Shown piece by piece: positions 1-5,762 of a stretch of 64,000 nt of DNA. Origin of the DNA: a virus. Position 1 is the first letter of the stretch. Each line of letters opens with the position of its first letter. A model generated the notes under the pieces. It saw only the letters and a program-made list of their open reading frames with translations, made no database searches and had not been told where the DNA came from. The stretch is taken from positions 1 to 64,000 of the IMG/VR virus record IMGVR_UViG_3300020187_003007; one strand, 5' to 3'. The translations under genes and the position numbers were made by a program.

Positions 1-1
1 A

Positions 2-124
2 CCTACTCAAGGATTGACCTTCACATACACACCTAAAGGTACAGATGAGCAGAAGATTTATAAATTCACAGGTATATTTGCACCAGTGAATCAGATTTTA
101 GGTAGTTTGAAGTTCGCTAGGTAA
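2..124 (+). CDS. 3' end of an unrecognised phage protein (partial)
   Basis: An open frame enters from the left edge and stops with TAA at 122-124, giving the last 40 residues of a protein that ends ILGSLKFAR. The fragment has alternating hydrophobic and polar residues (LTFTYTP, IYKFTGIFAP), suggesting beta structure as in tail-tube or baseplate proteins of T4-like phages. It is too short to assign. The next gene lies on the opposite strand and converges on it with a 1-nt gap. Confidence 0.5.
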   Translation, partial: PTQGLTFTYTPKGTDEQKIYKFTGIFAPVNQILGSLKFAR

Positions 125-125
125 C

Positions 126-467
126 TTATTGCATCTTTGCATTAAGTTCTGCTTTTTTATCATCTAGATACTTACTAGACAAGTTTTTCATATCTTTAAC
201 CTGTTTAGGTAATTGCTTACCAGTTGCTTTAGCTTCTTCCTCTGCTTCAGCAGTTTCAGTTGCAGCATTGATCGCGGTTTCAGTTGAACTCTCGACATCA
301 TCTACTTTCTCCTGTACGTTAGAATCGTTCCCAAGACATTTTCCAGCCTCTTCGCACTTCGATTCAGTTGAGCAATGAGAACACGGCTTGAATCCTGATT
401 TCCCTTCAAATATATTCATATATGCATTCGCGAGTGCGTCAAAGTCCTTCTTGTGTGATGATGTCAT
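126..467 (-). CDS. Acidic small protein with capsid-targeting-like N-terminus
   Basis: Unrecognised 113-residue protein. The N-terminus (residues 5-22) has an F-x-x-L-x-x-x-Y-x-x-I-F-E pattern followed by G. This resembles the capsid-targeting sequence of T4 internal proteins and the L/I-x-E cleavage site of gp21 protease. Residues about 28-44 contain a cluster of four Cys (CSHC...C....C) that could bind metal. The remainder is Glu/Ala/Lys rich and probably helical. A late promoter (AATAAATA, complement 473-480) ends 5 nt before the ATG. Packaging in the head is inferred from the N-terminal pattern only. Confidence 0.6.
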   Translation of the reverse strand: MTSSHKKDFDALANAYMNIFEGKSGFKPCSHCSTESKCEEAGKCLGNDSNVQEKVDDVESSTETAINAATETAEAEEEAKATGKQLPKQVKDMKNLSSKYLDDKKAELNAKMQ

Positions 468-472
468 ACGTT

Positions 473-480
473 TATTTATT
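473..480 (-). promoter_or_regulatory. T4-type late promoter
   Basis: AATAAATA on the minus strand, 5 nt upstream of the ATG at 467. It matches the T4 late consensus TATAAATA except for the first base. If transcription starts as in T4, the mRNA begins at or next to the ATG. Confidence 0.6.
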
Positions 481-751
481 AGAATTTATCAGATATCGAT
501 GGATTTGGGTGATTTATTTGTGTACCTCCATCACCATGCTCAGGACCTTGTTCAATGTATTCAGCGTCAACACCGGGGTTGGACGTCACCATACCTGACA
601 CATTCATAACAGCCGTATCATTACTAGGATTATACAAGTATAAATCCCATTCATTGTATGATTCTAGTTTTCCTTGTGAGTTAATCGCTTGTTTAACTGT
701 TGGTGTTCCTGGAGACTTTTTCCTCCAATATGATTTACTTGTACCGGCCAT
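479..751 (-). CDS. Hypothetical late protein
   Basis: Unrecognised 90-residue protein. The frame is open further upstream, but the ATG at 751 (product starting MAGTSKSYW) is chosen because a late promoter (complement 757-764) sits 5 nt before it; the longer form would have to be transcribed from inside its own promoter. The sequence is polar with a central WDLYLYNPS segment and a Gly/Pro/Asn-rich tail, and lacks the capsid-targeting-like start of its neighbours. It is probably a small virion or assembly protein, judged only by late expression and position. Confidence 0.55.
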   Translation of the reverse strand: MAGTSKSYWRKKSPGTPTVKQAINSQGKLESYNEWDLYLYNPSNDTAVMNVSGMVTSNPGVDAEYIEQGPEHGDGGTQINHPNPSISDKF

Positions 752-756
752 GTCAT

Positions 757-764
757 TATTTATG
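757..764 (-). promoter_or_regulatory. T4-type late promoter
   Basis: CATAAATA on the minus strand, 5 nt before the ATG at 751. It is divergent from the plus-strand late promoter at 795-802. Confidence 0.65.
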
Positions 765-794
765 ATAAAATCAGTAGATCTGTAATATGTTGAG

Positions 795-802
795 TATAAA
801 TA
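795..802 (+). promoter_or_regulatory. T4-type late promoter (perfect consensus)
   Basis: TATAAATA, a perfect match to the T4 late consensus. It lies 8 nt before the ATG at 811 and 2 nt before an alternative in-frame ATG at 805. Its position rules out the still earlier in-frame ATG at 787 as the late start. Confidence 0.75.
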
Positions 803-810
803 GTATGTAT

Positions 811-990
811 ATGAGCGAATCACATAACACACTTTTGACTCTAGTCGAGTCCTATATTAGCGAGAATGAGAAGTTTTCTGAAAAAGGAAACAAAGCTGCT
901 GGCACGCGTGCCCGTAAAGCTCTCATGGAGATCACTAAAATCTGCAAAGATCGCAGAAAAGAGATCCAAGAATCCAAGAATAGTGAGTAG
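811..990 (+). CDS. Histone H1/Hc1-like small basic protein, candidate head-packaged
   Basis: 59-residue protein. The C-terminal part carries the GNKAAGTRARKAL motif followed by a Lys/Arg-rich helix, which I recognise as the signature of bacterial Hc1/histone H1-like DNA-binding proteins (known from Bacteroidetes and Chlamydiae and also found in phages). The N-terminal 15-20 residues (LLTLVESYISE) resemble the capsid-targeting/gp21-cleavage segment of neighbouring genes. The inferred role is a nucleoid-type protein packaged with phage DNA or acting on DNA late in infection. The start was chosen from the late promoter at 795-802. ATG 805 would add two residues. Confidence 0.65.
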   Translation: MSESHNTLLTLVESYISENEKFSEKGNKAAGTRARKALMEITKICKDRRKEIQESKNSE

Positions 991-996
991 ACTATG

Positions 997-1004
997 ATTA
1001 AATA
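997..1004 (+). promoter_or_regulatory. Variant late promoter
   Basis: ATTAAATA, one or two bases off TATAAATA, 5 nt before the ATG at 1010. The spacing equals that of the better matches in this window, which supports it despite the weaker sequence. Confidence 0.4.
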
Positions 1005-1009
1005 CTTCT

Positions 1010-1360
1010 ATGGACAATAGATCATGGAAGAAAGAAAGGGACCTTCTCTCTGAAGCCTACGGTAAAACTAAAACTGTAACTGAAGAAGAAGGTTTACCTG
1101 TATCTGGAGAAAATGAAGAACCAATGGAAGAACCGATGGGTGATCCTGTTGATGCTATTATCGATGCGCAAAGAGAACCTGATGAAGTTGACGCTGAGAT
1201 TGAGTCTTTAAAAAACTTACTGTTAAATCCACCTGCTGCTAAAATTGAGGAATATGCAGATGCGGGTCAGTTACACGTGTATGTGGACATGCTCAAGAAA
1301 AAACTTGAAGCAGCCGAAGCTGTTCAAGCGGCTGTACGTGGTACAGAAGACAACACGTAA
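1010..1360 (+). CDS. Acidic protein with LLSEA capsid-targeting-like start
   Basis: Unrecognised 116-residue protein. Residues 8-17 read KERDLLSEAY, with L-S-E followed by A exactly as expected for a gp21 cleavage site. A Glu/Pro-rich linker (about 25-55) precedes a helical C-terminal half with AEIESLKNLL and VDMLKKKLEAAEAVQ, likely coiled coil. The net charge is strongly negative, like some T4 internal or core proteins. Packaging into the head is inferred. It converges with the minus-strand pair 1363-2175. Confidence 0.55.
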   Translation: MDNRSWKKERDLLSEAYGKTKTVTEEEGLPVSGENEEPMEEPMGDPVDAIIDAQREPDEVDAEIESLKNLLLNPPAAKIEEYADAGQLHVYVDMLKKKLEAAEAVQAAVRGTEDNT

Positions 1361-1362
1361 AA

Positions 1363-1518
1363 TTACTCCCGGGTAGGAGACAACACATACAATGTGTATA
1401 TGGTCAGTACGCCGATCAATACTAATAAAGGTCCGTTGAGTTGATGAGAGGCATGCTCGCATGCTCCACCAGTACATTCAATAAGTTTTGGGTCTATTTT
1501 GTCAAATATAGTTTTCAT
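1363..1518 (-). CDS. Small single-pass membrane protein downstream of folE
   Basis: A 51-residue open frame on the minus strand starting MKTIFDKIDPK and ending SPTRE. Residues about 29-47 (GPLLVLIGVLTIYTLYVLS) form one hydrophobic membrane segment. A Shine-Dalgarno-like AGGAA overlaps the folE stop codon and sits about 9 nt before the ATG, so it is translated as the second gene of a folE operon. A Cys-x4-Cys pair (residues 15-20) precedes the membrane segment. Function unknown. Confidence 0.55.
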   Translation of the reverse strand: MKTIFDKIDPKLIECTGGACEHASHQLNGPLLVLIGVLTIYTLYVLSPTRE

Positions 1519-1530
1519 TTTTTTAAGTTC

Positions 1531-2175
1531 CTATCTTTTTAAATCTCTTACAAAATCGTAAAACTCTTGTCGTGTGTTGATATCTTTACGATCTAAAAAG
1601 GCACCGCTCATTCTTGCAGTCTTCATCGTACTGTCGTGTTTAACACCTCGTACACATGCACACAAGTGGTTTGCTTCGATTAATACAGCAACACCTTTGT
1701 TACCTTCACAAACACTGTCTATATATCTATGCACTTGCATTGTGGCGTTCTCTTGTACTTGAGGTCTGCGACAGATCCACTCTACAATACGGTTCAACTT
1801 ACTCAATCCAATCACTTTGCCATCAACTCCAGGGATATACGCTACATGAGCATTACCGATGAATGGTAGATGATGATGAGAGCAAAATGAATTCATTCTG
1901 ATATTACCCTGAAACACAACACCATCATAACTATCAACGTTATCAAATGCTGTTATCTTGGGAGGTTCAGTGAAGCAACCTTCAGCTAGATCATTGATAA
2001 AAGCCTTTGCTACTCGTCTAGGTGTATCTGCACTGTTTGGATCATTTCTCCAGTCAAATCCTAATGCATCCATGTATTCACCATAGGCCTTAGCAGCGTT
2101 CTCAATCATTTCATCCTTCTCGTCACGTGTTCTAGGGTGATTACCATTTGCGAAAGTCAATTTAATATCTGTCAT
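1531..2175 (-). CDS. folE: GTP cyclohydrolase I (FolE)
   Basis: Converts GTP to 7,8-dihydroneopterin triphosphate, the entry step to tetrahydrofolate and to 7-deazaguanines. The 214 residues show the family signature: zinc/catalytic motif SFCSHHHLPFIG in the middle, the RRPQVQE motif, and a second zinc cysteine in LCACVRGVKH near the C-terminus. Length matches bacterial FolE. It has its own sigma-70-type promoter with -10 ending 6 nt before the ATG. Because queD and queE are nearby with early-type promoters, its likely job here is to feed deazaguanine synthesis rather than folate. Confidence 0.95.
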   Translation of the reverse strand: MTDIKLTFANGNHPRTRDEKDEMIENAAKAYGEYMDALGFDWRNDPNSADTPRRVAKAFINDLAEGCFTEPPKITAFDNVDSYDGVVFQGNIRMNSFCSHHHLPFIGNAHVAYIPGVDGKVIGLSKLNRIVEWICRRPQVQENATMQVHRYIDSVCEGNKGVAVLIEANHLCACVRGVKHDSTMKTARMSGAFLDRKDINTRQEFYDFVRDLKR

Positions 2176-2181
2176 ACACTT

Positions 2182-2210
2182 ATTATACGGTATATGATGT
2201 GAATATTCAA
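2182..2210 (-). promoter_or_regulatory. Sigma-70-type early promoter of folE
   Basis: On the minus strand: TTGAAT (2205-2210), 17-nt spacer, TATAAT (2182-2187), then 6 nt to the ATG at 2175. The predicted +1 falls on or next to the A of the ATG. Confidence 0.75.
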
Positions 2211-2219
2211 CAAGTTTTT

Positions 2220-2227
2220 GATAAATA
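2220..2227 (+). promoter_or_regulatory. T4-type late promoter
   Basis: GATAAATA, 6 nt before the ATG at 2234. It is divergent from and only about 10 nt away from the -35 of the folE early promoter, so early and late transcription diverge from one 60-bp region. Confidence 0.65.
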
Positions 2228-2233
2228 ATTTAT

Positions 2234-2662
2234 ATGTCTAGGTTTGATACAGTTTTAGAGAGTAATTTAAGTAAGACTAACTTGTTGAGAGTGAGAGTGA
2301 AGCATGATCCCAGAAACGAAGCAGAAACACGCGGTGATTATGTAGGATATGTACTTGAAGAAGATGGTGAGGGTAATATCGTGGCTATAGTGCCTAGTTT
2401 GGGTGCGGATAGGATGAGCTTTGGACTAGATCAGTATGAAGTTGATGGAGGAGGTTGCGGTATGCAGGATGACCCGTTGATTGATCTCAAAAAACATATT
2501 GTTGATTATTTGATGGTTAGAGGTTATCATGATAAGGTGTCTGAGAACATGGAAATTATTATAAAATCTACAAACGTTATTGAATTAGAACGAGTTATTG
2601 GATCATGTGGTTGTGATTCTTCTGAAATACTGAGCGTGTATAGAGATTATTTTGGCGGATGA
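2234..2662 (+). CDS. Hypothetical protein with capsid-targeting-like N-terminus
   Basis: Unrecognised 142-residue protein. It starts MSRFDTVLESNLSK, the M-x-x-F-x-x-x-L-E pattern shared with several neighbours and with T4 internal proteins. The body contains a beta-rich segment (YVGYVLEEDGEGNIVAIVP) and later Cys residues (GGGCGM, GSCGCDSS). It is first in a run of same-strand genes (2234-4222) and overlaps the next gene by 4 nt (ATGA), so the two are probably translationally coupled. Late expression from 2220-2227. Head packaging is inferred. Confidence 0.6.
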   Translation: MSRFDTVLESNLSKTNLLRVRVKHDPRNEAETRGDYVGYVLEEDGEGNIVAIVPSLGADRMSFGLDQYEVDGGGCGMQDDPLIDLKKHIVDYLMVRGYHDKVSENMEIIIKSTNVIELERVIGSCGCDSSEILSVYRDYFGG

Positions 2663-3306
2663 AGTCATTTGATACATTGGTTGAATCTCTATTGAGTGAA
2701 GCTTCTGAAGACGTGTACACAGTTGGTGTATTTCCAGGAGCCTTCAAGCCTCCTCACGTGGGTCACTACATGACTGCATTGAATGCTTGTAAGGTGTGTG
2801 ATGAGGTTAATATATTTGTATCATCCAAGCCCCGGGCATTAAGCACACAGAATAAAGCCGGTGGAGATAGTGCGCCTGACAGCGCTCGATATAAAAATTT
2901 AATACATTCAGACAAGTTCACTGACAACATTCTATCAGTTCAGACTGCTGGAGTTGCTAGGATGACTAGTGCAAGTGCCTTTAGAGTCGCGATATCCACC
3001 AAGGACAAGAACACTATAATGAAAAATTTACCCAAAGGTATTGATGCGGATCTGGTGTTTAATATATTGATGTCTAGTAATGATGTTAATAGTGAAGGAT
3101 ACGGACATGTGACTATAGAGCAAACGATGGCTATATGGAGATTGTATGCTGGTAGCTTGATACAAGAGAGTGGTATAGACAGTGACAAGCTTAATATTAA
3201 CATATCTAAACAAAGTCCGGTAAAAGACACGTATGATCTTGTAGATGATATAAATAATGGCGAACGTGCATCGATGACGAGTGTCAAGTTGTACGTAGGA
3301 GAATGA
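2659..3306 (+). CDS. Cytidylyltransferase-fold nucleotidyltransferase with capsid-targeting-like leader
   Basis: 215 residues. After a leader MKSFDTLVESLLSEASED (L-S-E followed by A, a gp21-type cleavage site) comes the nucleotidyltransferase signature GVFPGAFKPPHVGHYMTAL, i.e. the G-x-F-x-P-x-H-x-G-H motif that binds the nucleotide triphosphate. A second family motif, MTSASAFR, is near residue 100. The family includes NMN/pantetheine adenylyltransferases and CTP-dependent enzymes; the substrate cannot be told here. The combination suggests an enzyme packaged in the head and injected with DNA, by analogy with T4 Alt. That is inference. Confidence 0.75.
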   Translation: MKSFDTLVESLLSEASEDVYTVGVFPGAFKPPHVGHYMTALNACKVCDEVNIFVSSKPRALSTQNKAGGDSAPDSARYKNLIHSDKFTDNILSVQTAGVARMTSASAFRVAISTKDKNTIMKNLPKGIDADLVFNILMSSNDVNSEGYGHVTIEQTMAIWRLYAGSLIQESGIDSDKLNINISKQSPVKDTYDLVDDINNGERASMTSVKLYVGE

Positions 3307-3307
3307 T

Positions 3308-3742
3308 ATGAAACGTTTTGGTACATACGAGAGTGATTTTGCTAATTTATTTGAGTGTTATGCTCAGGTCAATAAGAGCATAGTAGTGGAACGAGACCTG
3401 CCTAGTGTTAGCAGGAGTGTCAACATACCTACTAACAGCAAAGAGCCATCGTTCAGAGGTCTCAAGTTTATAAAAATATTCCTACAACGAGCCGGTCAAG
3501 GAGCTGATCTGATTCACTTGGCCAAGTTGAAATCAATTGATAGTGATGACGGTGAGGGGAGTACTATAATAACTGGTACAGAGAATGATGATACTATTCA
3601 GATTATAGTTAACAAGAAGAGTGCTCAAGTGAAAGTGGTTGATTCGCAAGGTAATATAGAGAACGATTTCGTTACTAGTATTGCTCCTAGATTTGACAAC
3701 GAGAGTGGTGAATTGACCATCATTCAAGTTAACGAGGTTTAA
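3308..3742 (+). CDS. Hypothetical protein with capsid-targeting-like N-terminus
   Basis: Unrecognised 144-residue protein in the same operon as the nucleotidyltransferase, starting 1 nt after its stop with a good Shine-Dalgarno (AGGAG, 7 nt upstream). The N-terminus MKRFGTYESDFANLFECYAQ again contains a Phe/Leu-rich helix ending in L-F-E. The C-terminal half is beta-rich with TIQIIVNKKSAQVKVVDSQG. Function unknown; it is a candidate internal head protein from its leader and company. Confidence 0.55.
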   Translation: MKRFGTYESDFANLFECYAQVNKSIVVERDLPSVSRSVNIPTNSKEPSFRGLKFIKIFLQRAGQGADLIHLAKLKSIDSDDGEGSTIITGTENDDTIQIIVNKKSAQVKVVDSQGNIENDFVTSIAPRFDNESGELTIIQVNEV

Positions 3743-3754
3743 TAAAATTTAATT

Positions 3755-3952
3755 ATGAAAAAATTGAAGCATAATAGCAAGAGGAATAGTGTAATGTTGT
3801 GTTGTAATAGCAAGGCATGCCCTGAGGTATATTCTAAGGATAAAAATTCCATACAAATACGTGATGATGATGGGTTTGTTGTCACAATAACTAAAGATCA
3901 GGCTCGAATGATTTCAGAAGCTGTCGATCTGATTGAGGAAAACGAAGAATAA
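3755..3952 (+). CDS. Small conserved phage protein with Cys pair
   Basis: 65 residues. The N-terminal part is basic (KKLKHNSKRNS), followed by MLCCNSKACPEV with three cysteines and then IQIRDDDGFVVTITKDQA and a helical acidic tail. This arrangement looks like a small protein family recurrent in T4-like phages, but I know no function for it. The cysteines could bind metal. Its stop codon is directly followed by the ATG of the next gene. Confidence 0.55.
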   Translation: MKKLKHNSKRNSVMLCCNSKACPEVYSKDKNSIQIRDDDGFVVTITKDQARMISEAVDLIEENEE

Positions 3953-4222
3953 ATGGTGTATGAATTGATATGCTGTGTAGGAATGCACTGGATATTCAAG
4001 TATGGTTCAATTCTTAACATACCTCGTAATTTTCTCAGTAAATTAAATATATTCGACAGTCTATTCAAATGTAGTTTATGTCTAGGATTTTGGGTAGGTA
4101 TTGTTGTGTCATTGTTAACAGATAACAACATTCTATTACCTTTTGCATCTGCGGGGGTTTGCTGGTTTTTTGACAATATCAACAACACACTACAAAGTGT
4201 TGAGATAAAGCTGGATAAGTAA
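3953..4222 (+). CDS. Small membrane protein, DUF1360-like
   Basis: 89 residues with three hydrophobic stretches: residues 4-20, about 40-58 (CSLCLGFWVGIVVSLL) and about 63-78 (LLPFASAGVCWFFDNI). The C-x-x-C-x-G-F-W-x-G motif in the second segment resembles the DUF1360-type membrane proteins found in bacteria and marine phages. It abuts the previous stop codon and ends the late operon begun at 2234. Probably in the inner membrane; role unknown. Confidence 0.55.
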   Translation: MVYELICCVGMHWIFKYGSILNIPRNFLSKLNIFDSLFKCSLCLGFWVGIVVSLLTDNNILLPFASAGVCWFFDNINNTLQSVEIKLDK

Positions 4223-4230
4223 AGTTTCAG

Positions 4231-4259
4231 TTGCCTTGTATCAGTATATATACTATAAT
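4231..4259 (+). promoter_or_regulatory. Sigma-70-type early promoter of queD
   Basis: TTGCCT (4231-4236), 17-nt spacer, TATAAT (4254-4259), then 6 nt to the ATG at 4266. Predicted +1 coincides with the start codon. Confidence 0.75.
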
Positions 4260-4265
4260 TAGTAT

Positions 4266-4922
4266 ATGTTTCGTTGTACAAAATTATTAGAATTAGGCTC
4301 TTGTGCCTTCAAACAACCAAGAGCGACTAGTCATTGTCGACACAATCACGGCTATCAACTTAAGGCTAAATTTTGGTTCACTTCCGTTGATTTAGATATC
4401 AACCACTGGGTTGTAGATTTTGGTGGATTGAAGGAATTTAAAGCTATATTAAAAGATCAATTTGATCACACTACATGTCTTGCTTTTGATGATCCTCATT
4501 TGGATCTGTACAGGGAGTTAGAAAGACGTGACGGATGTAAGTTGAGAATAATGCCTAAAGGTACAGGGATTGAGAGAATTGCTGAGTGGTGTTATGATGC
4601 AGTTAACAAATATTTACGAGAAACTCAAGGTGTTAGATGTAGTTGTATAAAGGTTGAAGTGTTTGAACATCAGGATAATAGTGCTATATACGAGCAAGAT
4701 CAAATAGTCATCACAAATGACTTAGACACCTGGTCTGGAGCTGAGGTACAACCAGTGAGTGGTTTCGAGCAATTGATCGTAGAGGACAAGGTTCCAGAAA
4801 AAGTTGTACAAACAGCGCCTCCGGTAGATAATAATACGAAGACAGATGACAACCCTTTATATGGAAAGAAACAAACCAACAAGTGGATAGACAAAGAATC
4901 GACAAACGTTTGGGGATGGTAA
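4266..4922 (+). CDS. queD: 6-carboxytetrahydropterin synthase-like (QueD)
   Basis: Second step of 7-deazaguanine synthesis, acting on dihydroneopterin triphosphate from FolE. Residues 1-150 show the family: SHCRHNHGYQL (catalytic Cys and zinc His region), WVVDFGGLK, the catalytic Asp-His of QFDHTT, and VEVFEHQ near the end with its Glu. The site reads HGY where E. coli QueD has HGH, and the upstream zinc-His motif is SCAF rather than AAH, so it belongs to a divergent subgroup. Residues from about 155 to 218 are an extra Gln/Asn/Asp/Lys-rich, probably disordered tail ending NVWGW, absent from the roughly 120-residue E. coli enzyme. Next gene is queE, 4 nt downstream. Confidence 0.85.
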   Translation: MFRCTKLLELGSCAFKQPRATSHCRHNHGYQLKAKFWFTSVDLDINHWVVDFGGLKEFKAILKDQFDHTTCLAFDDPHLDLYRELERRDGCKLRIMPKGTGIERIAEWCYDAVNKYLRETQGVRCSCIKVEVFEHQDNSAIYEQDQIVITNDLDTWSGAEVQPVSGFEQLIVEDKVPEKVVQTAPPVDNNTKTDDNPLYGKKQTNKWIDKESTNVWGW

Positions 4923-4926
4923 TATT

Positions 4927-5751
4927 ATGAAAGACGAATCACAATCAATGAAAAATTTTATGGCTAACGACAGACCAGCACCTACAACTCTAGATTTATC
5001 TGAGAGTTTCTATTCAGTTCAATGCGAAGGACACACCACTGGTTATCCTGCATATTTTATAAGACTCAAGGCTTGTAATTTAATGTGCGGAGGTACAAAT
5101 GGTGAGTTGATGAAATCAGGAGATGCTACATGGTGGTGTGATACAGAGGCAGTGTGGAGGAGAGGCTTAGAGAAACCCTTCTACAAGCTTGTCAAAGAGT
5201 GGGAGGATGAGTGTATTGATCACTGGATATATGACGGTCGTATTCATCTTATATGGACTGGTGGTGAACCATCTATACCTAAGCATCAAAGATCAATACC
5301 AGCATTTCGTGACTATCTGTTTGATTACGTCAAGGATAATCATGATAAGACTCTCAATACATTTGATGAGATTGAGACTAATGGTACATTGTATCTCCAG
5401 GATGGTTTGTTTGATATGCTGGATCAGATCAATTGTTCTGTGAAGTTGGCTAATAGTGGCATGGCAGAGAACAGACGTATTGTACCTGCTGCATTGCATC
5501 GTATCATGTCTCATGAGAATTACTGGTTCAAGTTTGTTATCAGTACTGAAGAGTGTTTGAAGGAGATAGAAGAGGATTTCATTCGACCGTTTAATATACC
5601 TCATGACAAGGTTTTATTACAACCAGGTCTAGATCGGCAAGCAGATTATCACGAAAGAACTAGGTTCACATTAGAGATGGCCAAGAAGTATGGTTATATT
5701 GGATTGAGTAGATTACATGTATCTGCATGGGATAAATTGACTGGTGTGTAA
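4927..5751 (+). CDS. queE: 7-carboxy-7-deazaguanine synthase (QueE), radical SAM
   Basis: Makes 7-carboxy-7-deazaguanine from the QueD product using S-adenosylmethionine and an iron-sulfur cluster. Visible motifs: SVQCEGHTTGYPAYFIRLKAC (substrate strand), iron-sulfur cysteines in CNLMCGG and, after a loop, WWCDTE, TGGEPS for S-adenosylmethionine binding, and HVSAWDKLTGV at the C-terminus. The cysteines are spaced C-x3-C-x16-C instead of C-x3-C-x2-C, because about 14 residues are inserted before WCDT. Cotranscribed with queD. QueC and a DNA transglycosylase (DpdA) are not in this window. Confidence 0.92.
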   Translation: MKDESQSMKNFMANDRPAPTTLDLSESFYSVQCEGHTTGYPAYFIRLKACNLMCGGTNGELMKSGDATWWCDTEAVWRRGLEKPFYKLVKEWEDECIDHWIYDGRIHLIWTGGEPSIPKHQRSIPAFRDYLFDYVKDNHDKTLNTFDEIETNGTLYLQDGLFDMLDQINCSVKLANSGMAENRRIVPAALHRIMSHENYWFKFVISTEECLKEIEEDFIRPFNIPHDKVLLQPGLDRQADYHERTRFTLEMAKKYGYIGLSRLHVSAWDKLTGV

Positions 5752-5762
5752 TAAGTAGATTT

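Noticed and set aside
787-810. Earlier in-frame ATG (787) of the Hc1-like gene
   Set aside because: It lies upstream of the perfect late promoter at 795-802 and adds unrelated residues.
1271-1477. Minus-strand frame at 1271-1477
   Set aside because: It overlaps the plus-strand gene 1010-1360 and the better-supported minus-strand membrane-protein frame 1363-1518, and its product looks random.
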